A DNA stretch of 64,000 nucleotides, from NCBI RefSeq assembly GCF_036885195.1, contig NZ_CP133656.1:2108001-2172000 (forward strand), read 5' to 3'. The stretch comes from Pectobacterium cacticida. Its GTDB lineage: Bacteria > Pseudomonadota > Gammaproteobacteria > Enterobacterales > Enterobacteriaceae. Shown one piece after another: positions 55,187-63,723 of this stretch. How positions within the stretch are numbered: the first letter of the stretch is position 1; every line of letters starts with the position of its first letter. The translations under genes were made by a program, and so were the position numbers. The notes under the pieces were generated by a model. It made no database searches and had not been told where the DNA came from. It saw only the letters and a program-made list of their open reading frames with translations.

Positions 55187-55212
55187 ACAAAAAACCCGCA
55201 CCATGGCGGGTT
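55187..55212 (-). terminator. Terminator of cspC
   Basis: On the minus strand AACCCGC-catggt-GCGGGTT is followed by TTTTTTGTT, about 18 bases after the cspC stop. Confidence 0.85.
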
Positions 55213-55230
55213 CTGCAACGAAACGGTAAA

Positions 55231-55440
55231 TTACAGCGCGGTGACGTTTACTGCGGAAGGACCTTTCTGGCCATCCTGAATTTCGAACTCTACATTCTGA
55301 CCTTCGGCCAAGGTTTTAAAACCATTACCTTGAATTGCAGAGAAGTGAACAAATACATCTTTGCTGCCATCAGCAGGCGTAATGAAACCAAAACCTTTAG
55401 ACTCGTTGAACCACTTAACCTGACCTTTAATCTTTGCCAT
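55231..55440 (-). CDS. cspC: Cold-shock-like RNA chaperone CspC
   Basis: This 69-residue cold-shock domain protein binds single-stranded RNA and affects stability of stress mRNAs such as rpoS. RNP1 (KGFGFITP) and RNP2 (VFVHFSAI) are intact. The sequence is nearly identical to E. coli CspC (ending QKGPSAVNVTAL). The start is the ATG at 55440 (MAKIKGQVKWF); an upstream ATG adds a non-conserved six residues. It is the second gene of a yobF-cspC operon. Confidence 0.97.
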   Translation of the reverse strand: MAKIKGQVKWFNESKGFGFITPADGSKDVFVHFSAIQGNGFKTLAEGQNVEFEIQDGQKGPSAVNVTAL

Positions 55441-55486
55441 TTCAAATATTTCCTTCACTTTAATTGTTTAAACCGCCCAATAGGCG

Positions 55487-55621
55487 TTATACAGACAAAC
55501 CAAAGTCGTTACTGCTTGAGGCACTAAGATAAGGATCGGCAGAGAAGCAGCATGCAACGTTAAAGGTTGTACCTGATTCTTCGGTTGTACCTGACTCTTC
55601 TTTACTGAAAATGCCATTCAT
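55487..55621 (-). CDS. yobF: Small stress protein YobF (DUF2527)
   Basis: This short open frame of 44 codons on the minus strand is 46 bases upstream of cspC. It reads MNGIFSKEESGTTEESGTT followed by FNVACCFSADPYLSASSSN. E. coli YobF has the same framework (M-GIFSKE at the start, then FSAEPYIGASCSN), and in E. coli it is co-transcribed with cspC and induced by stress. A five-residue element (EESGTT) is repeated in this version. The Shine-Dalgarno sequence is weak and distant, so translation may be controlled. Confidence 0.8.
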   Translation of the reverse strand: MNGIFSKEESGTTEESGTTFNVACCFSADPYLSASSSNDFGLSV

Positions 55622-56059
55622 ATACAGAACTGTACCTCGTTTTACCCATATTTGTTATTACACACTCTCAAAACGATGGCAAGCCCTTTTTCACCAATTA
55701 TGATACGTAGCACACATTCATTTGATCCCTATGGCCGTAATACACGACGATGTATCGCCAATACTTATATTTGTGAGCCATGCCCACTGCTAAAAAAACA
55801 AAACCCATTTTTATTCAATAAGATAAAAATGTTTGACCCTCATCGCATTTCCGATATCGCATCCCTGCTTACATAACAAAAAATGATGTTTAGAATTCTC
55901 AATGAAGGATATAGATATATCACATTCCCGGCTTACCATCGGTCACGCTTATATCAATATTGAAAATTGATTGTCATTTTCATGTCATCATTATCTCGTC
56001 AAGGGATGCCATCCAATAATAGAAACTATTTTCAATCTAACCTTTCGTAAACTCAGGAA

Positions 56060-56155
56060 TTAACTCGTCTGAATCAACAATACAATGAGCCCTACTAAAA
56101 AAACCAATAGTACCAAACTCGCCAATTTCCAACGTCGTTCTGATTTTGCACTCAT
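56060..56155 (-). CDS. Candidate 31-residue single-helix membrane peptide
   Basis: I do not recognise this one. The frame starts at an ATG and reads MSAKSERRWKLASLVLLVFL, then VGLIVLLIQTS. It has a basic N-terminus and one hydrophobic helix of about 18 residues, the build of MgrB-like regulatory peptides, but has no cysteines, which MgrB needs. AAAGGA lies upstream at somewhat long spacing (about 11 bases). It is in the position where E. coli carries yebO and mgrB. Confidence 0.45.
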   Translation of the reverse strand: MSAKSERRWKLASLVLLVFLVGLIVLLIQTS

Positions 56156-56505
56156 ATTACAGCTAATCCTTTCTTGTATAAAATAGCGACATGACTCACA
56201 TTCCTTATCGTTTATCGGCAGATATCGGCGCATTCTTAAGGCCTCAGAACATTTCTCTTACTCGTTGGTGTGCTTTTCACCATCGGTATCGCTTACGCAA
56301 AAACGATGCAACAACGTTTCACCGCAACCGTTAGACATTTATTGTAACCTTGAGTAGGATTCATTAAATTAAAGAAACACTTTTGTTACCTTAAGGAGCA
56401 TGATGCGTTTTCTGTCCTTGCAAGTGCGTCCGTCGAACCCGCTAGCCTCTGTCGCCAATATCACAAGATACCCTTCAGTCTCTACGTCCCGCATTTTTAT
56501 GCCTC

Positions 56506-56535
56506 TTGACTTAAATGATATTGATAATTATTCTC
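56506..56535 (+). promoter_or_regulatory. Fur-controlled promoter of sitABCD
   Basis: The -35 TTGACT (56506-56511) and -10 TATTCT (56529-56534) are 17 bases apart. A 19-base Fur-type box (GATATTGATAATTATTCTC, 56517-56535) overlaps the spacer and -10 and matches the classic 19-base consensus at 16 positions by eye. It would block RNA polymerase when iron is replete. Confidence 0.8.
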
Positions 56536-56569
56536 ATATAGTGTTTTCACGCTTTGTAAGGATATCCAC

Positions 56570-57484
56570 ATGATCGGTTTCTATGCTCATTTATCTAAGC
56601 GGTTCAACCGAACTGCACTGTTATTCACCTTATTGATGTTAATCGGAATTCCAGCTCAGGCGGCCGAAAAACTTAAAGTCATTACCACCTTTACTATCAT
56701 TCAAGACATCGCACAGAATATTGCAGGCGATGCCGCAACGGTTGAATCGATCACTAAACCCGGTGCAGAAATTCACGACTACCAACCGACGCCACGCGAC
56801 ATTGTTAAAACACAGTCTGCTCAGTTAGTACTGTGGAACGGTATGAACCTAGAACGCTGGTTCACCCGTTTTTTCGAGAATGTGAAAAACGTGCCAGCCG
56901 TTGTCGTGACGGAGGGGATTACTCCACTGCCTATCCGGGAAGGCGCTTATAATGGCAATCCCAATCCACATGCCTGGATGTCACCTTCTAACGCATTAAT
57001 TTACATCGATAATATACGTAACGGTTTGATTCAGGCCGACCCAGCTAATGCGGAAATTTACAATCGCAACGCAAAAGCCTACGCTGAAAAAATTAAAGCG
57101 CTGGATGCCCCACTGCGCGAACGCCTTTCCCGCATTCCAGAACAGCAGCGTTGGTTAGTCACCAGTGAAGGCGCATTCAGTTATCTGGCAAAGGATTACC
57201 AGTTTAATGAGGTGTACCTCTGGCCGATTAATGCTGACGAACAAGGCTCGCCCCAGCAGGTACGCCGAGTGATTGATACCGTACGCGAGAAGGCTATTCC
57301 CGTCGTATTCAGTGAGAGTACCGTTTCCGATAAACCGGCGAAACAGGTCAGTAGAGAAACAGGCGCAAAATATGGCGGTGTCCTATATGTGGATTCACTG
57401 TCTACCGCTGACGGCCCCGTTCCAACCTATATCGATCTGTTACAAACGACGGTGGAAACCATCGCTAAAGGATTTAATCAATGA
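56570..57484 (+). CDS. sitA: Iron/manganese ABC transporter substrate-binding protein SitA
   Basis: This periplasmic cluster A-I metal-binding protein belongs to the SitA/YfeA family. A signal peptide ends near AQA (residue about 31). The metal-binding residues of the family are visible: His in GAEIHDYQPTPRD, His in NPNPHAWMSPSNA, Glu in VVFSESTVSDK, and Asp in LYVDSLSTADGP. 304 residues matches Yersinia YfeA (about 311). The first of four genes whose stops and starts overlap (ATGA to sitB). Confidence 0.95.
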   Translation: MIGFYAHLSKRFNRTALLFTLLMLIGIPAQAAEKLKVITTFTIIQDIAQNIAGDAATVESITKPGAEIHDYQPTPRDIVKTQSAQLVLWNGMNLERWFTRFFENVKNVPAVVVTEGITPLPIREGAYNGNPNPHAWMSPSNALIYIDNIRNGLIQADPANAEIYNRNAKAYAEKIKALDAPLRERLSRIPEQQRWLVTSEGAFSYLAKDYQFNEVYLWPINADEQGSPQQVRRVIDTVREKAIPVVFSESTVSDKPAKQVSRETGAKYGGVLYVDSLSTADGPVPTYIDLLQTTVETIAKGFNQ

Positions 57485-58371
57485 ACCACATTCGCACCGT
57501 ACAATCTTTAGACGTTAACGATGTGTCGGTGACTTATAGCAACGGACATCAGGCCATTCGTCACGCCTCTTTTTCTCTGACAGATGGTACGATTTGCGCC
57601 TTGGTTGGCGTGAATGGCAGCGGAAAATCGACGTTGTTCAAAAGCATCATGGGGTTGGTTAAGCCAACCTCCGGGCAAGTCCTCCTGAATCAACAGCCTA
57701 TCTACCATGCGCTAAAACAGAACCTGGTTGCCTATGTACCACAAACGGAAGAGGTGGATTGGAATTTCCCTGTTCTGGTCACAGATGTGGTGATGATGGG
57801 CCGCTACGGGAGAATGAATTTTCTACGTATACCCAGCAAACAAGATCGTGCCATTGTAGCGGAATCTCTGGAGCGCGTCGGGCTTTCGACGCTGCAACAT
57901 CGCCAAATCGGGGAGTTATCCGGCGGTCAGAAAAAACGCGTTTTCCTGGCTCGCGCATTGGCCCAGCAAGGTAGCGTGTTACTGCTTGACGAGCCGTTTA
58001 CCGGTGTTGATGTCAAGACAGAAAACGCTATTATCGATCTGCTACGAACCCTGCGCGATGAAGGACATTTGATCTTAGTGGCGACGCATAATCTTGGCAG
58101 CGTTCCCGAATTTTGCGACAACGTAATTCTGGTCAATCGTACCGCCTTAGCCGCAGGGCCGACACACAGCACCTTTACCCAAAGCAATTTGGAAAAAACG
58201 TTTGGCGGCGTTTTACGTCATATCAACCTCGGCGGCCCTCATCTTCACGATGACGACGATGTCCGTTCGGTGACAGTGTTGACTGACGATGAACGGCCTG
58301 CCGTGTTCTATGGGTCGACCAAGAGCGACCCGCCGGCCTCGCGTGGGAAACCGGGGGAGAAAACGTCCTGA
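57481..58371 (+). CDS. sitB: Iron/manganese ABC transporter ATP-binding protein SitB
   Basis: This is the ATPase of the metal importer. Walker A is ALVGVNGSGKSTLFKSI, the signature is IGELSGGQKKRVFLARALA, and Walker B is VLLLDEPFTGVD, followed by an H-loop His in LVATHNLGS. 296 residues with a C-terminal tail rich in His and Asp (HLHDDDDV), which may sense metal. It begins within the sitA stop codon. Confidence 0.95.
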   Translation: MNHIRTVQSLDVNDVSVTYSNGHQAIRHASFSLTDGTICALVGVNGSGKSTLFKSIMGLVKPTSGQVLLNQQPIYHALKQNLVAYVPQTEEVDWNFPVLVTDVVMMGRYGRMNFLRIPSKQDRAIVAESLERVGLSTLQHRQIGELSGGQKKRVFLARALAQQGSVLLLDEPFTGVDVKTENAIIDLLRTLRDEGHLILVATHNLGSVPEFCDNVILVNRTALAAGPTHSTFTQSNLEKTFGGVLRHINLGGPHLHDDDDVRSVTVLTDDERPAVFYGSTKSDPPASRGKPGEKTS

Positions 58372-59234
58372 TGACCGATATTCTGTTGCAGCCATTCCAT
58401 TATAACTACATGGTCAGGGCAATCTGGGTCAGTGCGCTCGTTGGCGGCGTATGCGCTTTTCTCTCGGCCTATTTGATGCTAAAAGGCTGGTCGCTGATGG
58501 GCGATGCGCTGTCCCATTCCGTTGTCCCGGGCGTTGCAGGCGCGTATGCATTAGGTTTACCCTACGCCGCAGGCGCATTTTTTACTGGCATGCTAGCCGC
58601 TCTGGCCATGACGTTAATTCGCCACATTACCCGCTTGCGCGAAGATGCCATTATTGGTTTTATTTTCTCGACGTTTTTCGCCGTCGGTCTACTGATTATT
58701 TCGCTCAATCCCACGTCGATTAATGTCCAGTCCATTATTTTCGGCAACATTTTGGGTATTGCCGATGAAGACATTCTACAAGTTGAAATTATCATCGGCG
58801 TGACGTTCGTGATTCTCTGCCTGTTATGGAAAGATCTGCTGGCCGTCTTCTTTGATGAGAACCACGCTCGTTCGGTTGGCCTTTCCCCCTTAAAACTGAA
58901 AATTTTGTTCTTTACCTTGCTGAGTGCCTGTACTGTCGCCGCATTGCAAACCGTCGGGGCTATTCTGGTGATCGCGATGGTCATTACGCCCGGTGCTACC
59001 GCTTATCTGCTCACCGATCGTTTTGGCCGCATGATTGTGATCGCGATTACCTTAGGGGCGGTCACCAGCGCCGTCGGTGCCTATCTGAGTTTTTTCCTTG
59101 ACGGTGCAACCGGTGGCGTCATTGTCACATTGCAAACCGTCGTATTCCTCTTGGCGTTTGTCTTTGCCCCTAAACATGGCTTACTGGCATCACGTCGCCT
59201 GCGGCTACGCGATCAATCGGGAGATGCGCTGTGA
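58371..59234 (+). CDS. sitC: Iron/manganese ABC transporter permease SitC
   Basis: This is the first membrane subunit of the importer (cluster A-I permease). It has about eight to nine hydrophobic segments and the family signatures LMLKGWSLMGDALSHSVVPG and ATGGVIVTLQTVVFLLAFVF near the C-terminus. 287 residues. It starts one base into the sitB stop, and its stop overlaps the start of sitD. Paralogous to sitD. Confidence 0.94.
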   Translation: MTDILLQPFHYNYMVRAIWVSALVGGVCAFLSAYLMLKGWSLMGDALSHSVVPGVAGAYALGLPYAAGAFFTGMLAALAMTLIRHITRLREDAIIGFIFSTFFAVGLLIISLNPTSINVQSIIFGNILGIADEDILQVEIIIGVTFVILCLLWKDLLAVFFDENHARSVGLSPLKLKILFFTLLSACTVAALQTVGAILVIAMVITPGATAYLLTDRFGRMIVIAITLGAVTSAVGAYLSFFLDGATGGVIVTLQTVVFLLAFVFAPKHGLLASRRLRLRDQSGDAL

Positions 59235-60088
59235 CATTGATTAGCTGGCTTCTTGAGCCGATGGCCTATCCATTCATGCAGCGGGCGCTACTTGCCGCCG
59301 TTGTTACCGGTACGGTCTGCGCGGTGTTATCGTGTTATCTGGTGCTAAAAGGCTGGTCGCTAATGGGCGATGCCATATCCCATGCCGTATTGCCGGGCAT
59401 CGTCGTCGCTTTTTTACTGGGGATCCCACTCGTCATCGGCGCTTTCGCTTCTGGTATTTTTTGTGCCATAGCAACGGGATATGTTAAGGAACATAGCCGG
59501 GTCAAAGAAGATACCGTTATGGGAATTATCTTTTCCGGTATGTTCGCGCTGGGCCTGGTGATGTTTGCACGCATTGATACCGATCAGCATCTGAGCCATA
59601 TTCTGTTTGGCAATGTATTAGGGATTACCCGCCAGGAACTGACGCAAATATTACTGATTGCCGGGGTGACACTAGCGATCATCTTGTTAAAACGACGAGA
59701 TTTCATGCTGTATTGCTTCGATCCTAATCATGCCCGCGTCATTGGCCTTCCCGTCAAGTTGCTACACTATGGGTTGCTGAGCCTGCTGGCGATGACTATC
59801 GTCGCTTCTTTACAAGCCGTCGGTGTTATTTTGGTGATAGCGATGCTTATTGCCCCCGGAATTATTGCCTTTATGGTTTGTAAACGCTTTGAGCTTATGG
59901 TGCTTGTCGCGACGCTGGTTTCCGTCATTTCCTGCGTTACCGGCACCTTAATCAGTTTCTATATCGATGGTGCAACCGGCCCCTGTATTGTCATCGTTCA
60001 GGCGTTATTCTTCACAGTAGCGTTGACCTATCATCAGCTTAAACAGCGCCGTAGAGTGGCCTCAACAACGGTTACTGACGCGCACTAA
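59231..60088 (+). CDS. sitD: Iron/manganese ABC transporter permease SitD
   Basis: This is the second permease, a paralogue of SitC (LVLKGWSLMGDAISHAVLPGI corresponds to the sitC block). The start is a GTG in GTGA, overlapping the sitC stop. 285 residues. The operon ends here; an IR follows at 60106-60144. The sit/yfe systems carry Mn2+ and Fe2+, supporting oxidative stress resistance and virulence in several enterobacteria. Confidence 0.94.
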   Translation: MTLISWLLEPMAYPFMQRALLAAVVTGTVCAVLSCYLVLKGWSLMGDAISHAVLPGIVVAFLLGIPLVIGAFASGIFCAIATGYVKEHSRVKEDTVMGIIFSGMFALGLVMFARIDTDQHLSHILFGNVLGITRQELTQILLIAGVTLAIILLKRRDFMLYCFDPNHARVIGLPVKLLHYGLLSLLAMTIVASLQAVGVILVIAMLIAPGIIAFMVCKRFELMVLVATLVSVISCVTGTLISFYIDGATGPCIVIVQALFFTVALTYHQLKQRRRVASTTVTDAH

Positions 60089-60105
60089 TGCGTCCGCCGC
60101 TTTTG

Positions 60106-60144
60106 GCATGACATAACCGGACACTGCCGTCGGTTATGTCATGC
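60106..60144. repeat. Inverted repeat after sitD
   Basis: GCATGACATAACCG pairs with CGGTTATGTCATGC around an 11-base loop, 18 bases after the sitD stop. No U-run follows, so it may be a weak terminator or a 3' stabiliser. Confidence 0.65.
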
Positions 60145-60361
60145 TTGATGTACATAGCATTGATAATGCGGATGAGTAAAAGGATACCGCATCCTCTTTC
60201 ACGCGTTTTTTGAATACGTGGCTATACTGGTTTATCGCTATCTTCAGCTATCGGTTATCAGTGTGCGATGGATTCCACTTTTATTGCACGCAATAGGTTA
60301 CCGTAAATAAGCGCTCAATAGACTGCATCGTATCGGGTAACATTAGCGAGAGGATGACCTT

Positions 60362-61222
60362 ATGTGGCACGCAATTAGCCGAGTGTTGGCAGCACATCTT
60401 GGTACGGCGACTATTCAGGATTACCGCGAATTATCCAGCGGCGAAATACACTCAGCCTGGTACGTCCGCTACGGCGAACATGACATTTTTGCAAAATGCG
60501 ATAGTCGTGACATGTTGGCTAAATTCACGGCTGAAGCCGATCAACTCAACTTACTCAAACGCAGTAATACAGTCCGCGTACCTGAGGTTTATGGCGTTGG
60601 CAGCTCACGCGACCATAGTTTCCTATTACTGCAATATTTGCCTATCAAACCGCTAGACGCACACAGCGCATGGCGATTGGGCGAACAGTTAGCCCGTCTG
60701 CACCAGTGGAGCGATCAACCACAATTTGGCTTGGATTTCGATAACGATCTTTCCACAACGCCACAGCCAAACAGTTGGCAGCGCCGCTGGGCAACCTTTT
60801 TCGCCGAGCAAAGGATTGGATGGCAGTTACAGCTGGCGGCAGAAAAAGGCATGCACTTTGGCCATATTGACACACTGATCGCACGCACTGAGGAACGCCT
60901 TTCCGGCCACCAACCACCCCCTTCGCTCTTACACGGCGACCTGTGGCCGGATAATTGTACTAATAGCAATAATGGGTGTTATCTGTTCGATCCGGCCTGC
61001 TATTGGGGCGACAGAGAGTGCGACCTCGCCATGCTGCCACGCTATCCCACGTTGCCTCCACAGCTTTATGATGGTTACCAAAGCGTATGGCCGCTGGATA
61101 AAAATTTCATCGATCGCCAGCCCCTCTACCAAATTTACTATCTGCTTAACCGCGCCAATCTTTTTGGCGGCAAACATATTGTCGAAGCACAGCAGCTTAT
61201 TGAGCAGCAGCTTTTACCCTAA
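60362..61222 (+). CDS. yniA: Fructosamine kinase-family protein YniA
   Basis: This 286-residue kinase of the fructosamine-3-kinase/APH fold probably phosphorylates ketoamines (glycated amines) or related sugars. The kinase core is readable: FAKCDSRDMLAKFTAEA (with ATP-binding Lys), the Brenner motif LHGDLWPDN and DFG-like DPACYWGDRECDLAM. Length equals E. coli YniA. It starts a local yniA-yniB-hxpB block in E. coli order. Confidence 0.95.
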   Translation: MWHAISRVLAAHLGTATIQDYRELSSGEIHSAWYVRYGEHDIFAKCDSRDMLAKFTAEADQLNLLKRSNTVRVPEVYGVGSSRDHSFLLLQYLPIKPLDAHSAWRLGEQLARLHQWSDQPQFGLDFDNDLSTTPQPNSWQRRWATFFAEQRIGWQLQLAAEKGMHFGHIDTLIARTEERLSGHQPPPSLLHGDLWPDNCTNSNNGCYLFDPACYWGDRECDLAMLPRYPTLPPQLYDGYQSVWPLDKNFIDRQPLYQIYYLLNRANLFGGKHIVEAQQLIEQQLLP

Positions 61223-61271
61223 TTCGGCAATCCGTCATCGTCTGGCGCTAAGAATCGCGCCAGACGCCCTT

Positions 61272-61820
61272 TCAAACCGGGAAACCAAGCAGGCGTAATC
61301 CCAGATACCCAATGCCCACGATAATCACCGGCAAAATATAAAGCGGGAAGATTTGCACAAAAAAAGGATGACCAGGAACGACGACGCGAGATTCCAGCGT
61401 CTCGCGCGAATTCCCACCGCCTTCCTTCATCTTTTCCAGAATCAGTTGATCTTCAATGCCTTCCTTTATGGCTTTTACCTGACGCGACATCCGCGCCCCT
61501 GCAACCTGTAACGCGAGACCAACAAAAATCACAGCGTAGATCAACCAAAACATCAGTGTTGCAGCACTGAAAAAGTGGGTAAAATCGGGCACTGGCGAGT
61601 TATACCAAAAAAGATTTAGAAACGGTGTGTTAAAGCGCACCATATCGATCATCAAATGCAGAAAATCCAGAAGGACAGCGTCAATCCCCGGTGTTTTCTG
61701 AGTAAATGTGTAAAGATAGCTAGCCAGTGATACCAACGTTGAAAGTAGCGCTGGAATAAAAAGGATCCATCCCGCGATACGTTTGACGATGGCAATAATA
61801 CCAGCCTGTTGATACGTCAT
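61272..61820 (-). CDS. yniB: Inner-membrane protein YniB
   Basis: This 182-residue inner-membrane protein of unknown function has about four hydrophobic segments (ILFIPALLSTLVSLASYLY near the N-terminus, FWLIYAVIFVGLALQVAGA in the middle, and VQIFPLYILPVIIVGIGYL near the end). The strongly conserved sequence MDFLHLMIDMVRFNTPFLNL-type (here LLDFLHLMIDMVRFNTPFL) is present. E. coli YniB has 178 residues. Confidence 0.93.
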   Translation of the reverse strand: MTYQQAGIIAIVKRIAGWILFIPALLSTLVSLASYLYTFTQKTPGIDAVLLDFLHLMIDMVRFNTPFLNLFWYNSPVPDFTHFFSAATLMFWLIYAVIFVGLALQVAGARMSRQVKAIKEGIEDQLILEKMKEGGGNSRETLESRVVVPGHPFFVQIFPLYILPVIIVGIGYLGLRLLGFPV

Positions 61821-62043
61821 GAGAACCCCTTCTTAGCGACGCAACATAGGTAATGTCTTGTTTTAGTACGACGAGTAGCCTACTTTAAGTATAGGCACAG
61901 TCAATAGATTATCCCTCACACTGGCGGATAAAGCACGATAGTAACGAGACTCCAGCGCACGCCGTAGGGCCGAGGTGTTGAGCATTATCCAGCTTACTTA
62001 ACCCGTTTTCCCTTAAATACGCTTTACTGACGGAGGCAGTCAT

Positions 62044-62715
62044 ATGTCCTGTGATTCTACAATACGCGCAGCAATCTTCGATATGGATGGGTTGCTGATT
62101 GATTCAGAACCACTTTGGGATAAGGCTGAATTGGAAGTGATCGCCTCGTTAGGCATCGATACTTCGCTACAAGACTCAATGAAAGATACACTAGGTTTAC
62201 GTATTGATATGGTTGTTGATCTCTGGTACCAACGCTCCCCCTGGCCAACGCCCGCTCGTCATGAGGTTGTCCGGCGTATTATCGAACGCGCCGTTGAGCT
62301 TGTTACTGAACGGCGGCCTCTTCTACCCGGCGTCGAACATGCCCTACAATTGTGCCGGGCGCTGAATCTTAACATTGGGCTGGCTTCAGCCTCTCCGCTC
62401 CATATGCAGCAGCACGTTCTACGCATGTTTAATCTGGATCACTATTTCGATGTTTTAATGTCAGCCGAAGCGCTACCGTATAGTAAGCCCCACCCTGAAG
62501 TGTATTTGAATGCCGCGGCCAAACTTGGCGTCCCGCCAACGCAATGCGTTACGCTAGAGGATTCGGTGAACGGTATGATCGCCACCAAAGCGGCACGGAT
62601 GCGTTCGATCGTGATCCCGCCCGCAGGGTTACGCACTGACGCACGTTGGGCATTAGCCGACAAGAAACTGGATTCGCTGGAAGCGTTGAGCGCTGAACAC
62701 CTCACAGGCACATAA
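62044..62715 (+). CDS. hxpB: HAD-family hexitol phosphatase HxpB (YniC)
   Basis: This is a haloacid dehalogenase phosphatase with 2-deoxyglucose-6-phosphatase and hexitol-phosphatase activity in E. coli. Motif I is AIFDMDGLLIDSEPLW, motif II is the Ser in LASASPLHM, motif III Lys in YSKPHPEVYL, and motif IV is LEDSVNGMIA. Length is 223 (E. coli 222). Confidence 0.95.
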   Translation: MSCDSTIRAAIFDMDGLLIDSEPLWDKAELEVIASLGIDTSLQDSMKDTLGLRIDMVVDLWYQRSPWPTPARHEVVRRIIERAVELVTERRPLLPGVEHALQLCRALNLNIGLASASPLHMQQHVLRMFNLDHYFDVLMSAEALPYSKPHPEVYLNAAAKLGVPPTQCVTLEDSVNGMIATKAARMRSIVIPPAGLRTDARWALADKKLDSLEALSAEHLTGT

Positions 62716-62789
62716 ATACTACGCTAAGCGTGTGCCACATGGGGTAATGTGAACGCGTGACCAAGATAAGAGGGCCACGCGTCAGCGGG

Positions 62790-63122
62790 TTACAGGAAAT
62801 CCGCTCGTTTTGGCGAAAAGGTATCGATCAGCACGCTGCCATCTTCCAATGACACGACGCCATGCATCTCATTTTTGACGGCCATATAGGCGTCGCCCTT
62901 TTTCAGAATGCGTTTTTCACCTTCAATCACAACTTCAAAACTGCCTGCCGCGACATAGGCGATCTGATCGTGAATCTCGTGAAAGTGAGGCGTACCAATA
63001 GCGCCTTTGTCGAAGTGCACGCAAACCATCATTAGCTCATCGCTCCAGGTAATGATTTTACGTTTAATCCCGCCACCCAACACTTCCCACGGCGTTTCAT
63101 CGTCAATAAAGTATCTTCTCAT
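62790..63122 (-). CDS. kdgF: Pectin-degradation cupin KdgF
   Basis: This single-domain cupin of 110 residues helps convert unsaturated galacturonate (4,5-unsaturated uronate) to DKI in pectin and alginate catabolism. The double-stranded beta-helix has the metal-binding histidines in GTPHFHEIHDQIAYVAAG and the second cupin box KGDAYMAVKNEMHGVVS. It is divergent from kduD, with a KdgR-type box and CRP site in the intergenic region. This gene is characteristic of pectinolytic enterobacteria. Confidence 0.93.
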   Translation of the reverse strand: MRRYFIDDETPWEVLGGGIKRKIITWSDELMMVCVHFDKGAIGTPHFHEIHDQIAYVAAGSFEVVIEGEKRILKKGDAYMAVKNEMHGVVSLEDGSVLIDTFSPKRADFL

Positions 63123-63275
63123 GATCTCTCCTTTAACACGTCTATTACCATACCTTGGATTGCGTCAACGATTGTGCATGACGACAAGGGTATGTCTAGG
63201 GATTCCGACATCTTAGCGACATCAGTACCAGAAGAAACATAAAATAAGCAAAACCATGACGCCCCTCAAGAAATA

Positions 63276-63294
63276 AATAAAACATTATTTCATT
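63276..63294. promoter_or_regulatory. KdgR operator
   Basis: AATAAAACATTATTTCATT is a nearly palindromic AT-rich site with an AAAC / TTTC core, matching the KdgR operator pattern of soft-rot bacteria. It lies about 155 bases upstream of kdgF and 430 bases upstream of kduD. KdgR represses pectin-catabolic genes until KDG accumulates. Confidence 0.75.
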
Positions 63295-63603
63295 TTTATT
63301 GAATTCGCATCTCATCCAAACTATCATCCCGTTTAACAAGAAAGAACCGGGCATGCAGGGGAATAAATGTCGTTGTCACTGCCACGCAATTTCATTTGTT
63401 TCGCCCGGTGCTTTCACCCGGAACGCTACCTTGATGTGTTCAGAAAAAGGGGCGTTTTACTTATGGTGGGGCAAGCTTATGTACCCCATTCTCGAGGTAT
63501 AAATCGAGCAAACGATAGCTGCACTGCGTTGGTCGATACATTCCGGTGTTAGCACCAGACGCTACACCTTCATCTGGGGCATAATTGACGGGGATCAGGT
63601 TTC

Positions 63604-63619
63604 TGTGACATGGATCACG
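63604..63619 (+). promoter_or_regulatory. CRP site upstream of kduD
   Basis: The site reads TGTGACATGGATCACG, a strong CRP core (TGTGA-N6-TCACG), about 105 bases before the kduD start. CRP activation of pectin-catabolic genes together with KdgR repression is known in Dickeya. Confidence 0.78.
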
Positions 63620-63723
63620 TCAAGGTTAGCGAGTTACGTGAATCGCTTTCTACCGGAATTACCGGTGTTCCCTACAGTAACAGCTAACGACTCAGTATTG
63701 TCGCTTAAAGAGAGATTACAGCT

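Larger units (their letters stand above)
55622..56569. other. AT-rich accessory stretch between yobF and sitA
   Basis: This 948-base region carries the yobF/cspC promoter, one small membrane-peptide candidate at 56060-56155, a possible decayed membrane fragment around 56250-56346, and the Fur-controlled sit promoter at 56506-56535. In E. coli yebO and mgrB occupy the part beside yobF; I cannot find either. Confidence 0.5.
63123..63723. other. kdgF-kduD divergent control region
   Basis: These 601 bases hold a KdgR-type operator at 63276-63294 and a CRP site at 63604-63619. The short open frames in the middle have no similarity that I recognise. Confidence 0.7.

Noticed and set aside
63299..63552. 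Two overlapping short frames between kdgF and kduD
   Set aside because: There is no similarity, no ribosome-binding site and an odd composition (many Cys, His and Trp); the region looks regulatory.
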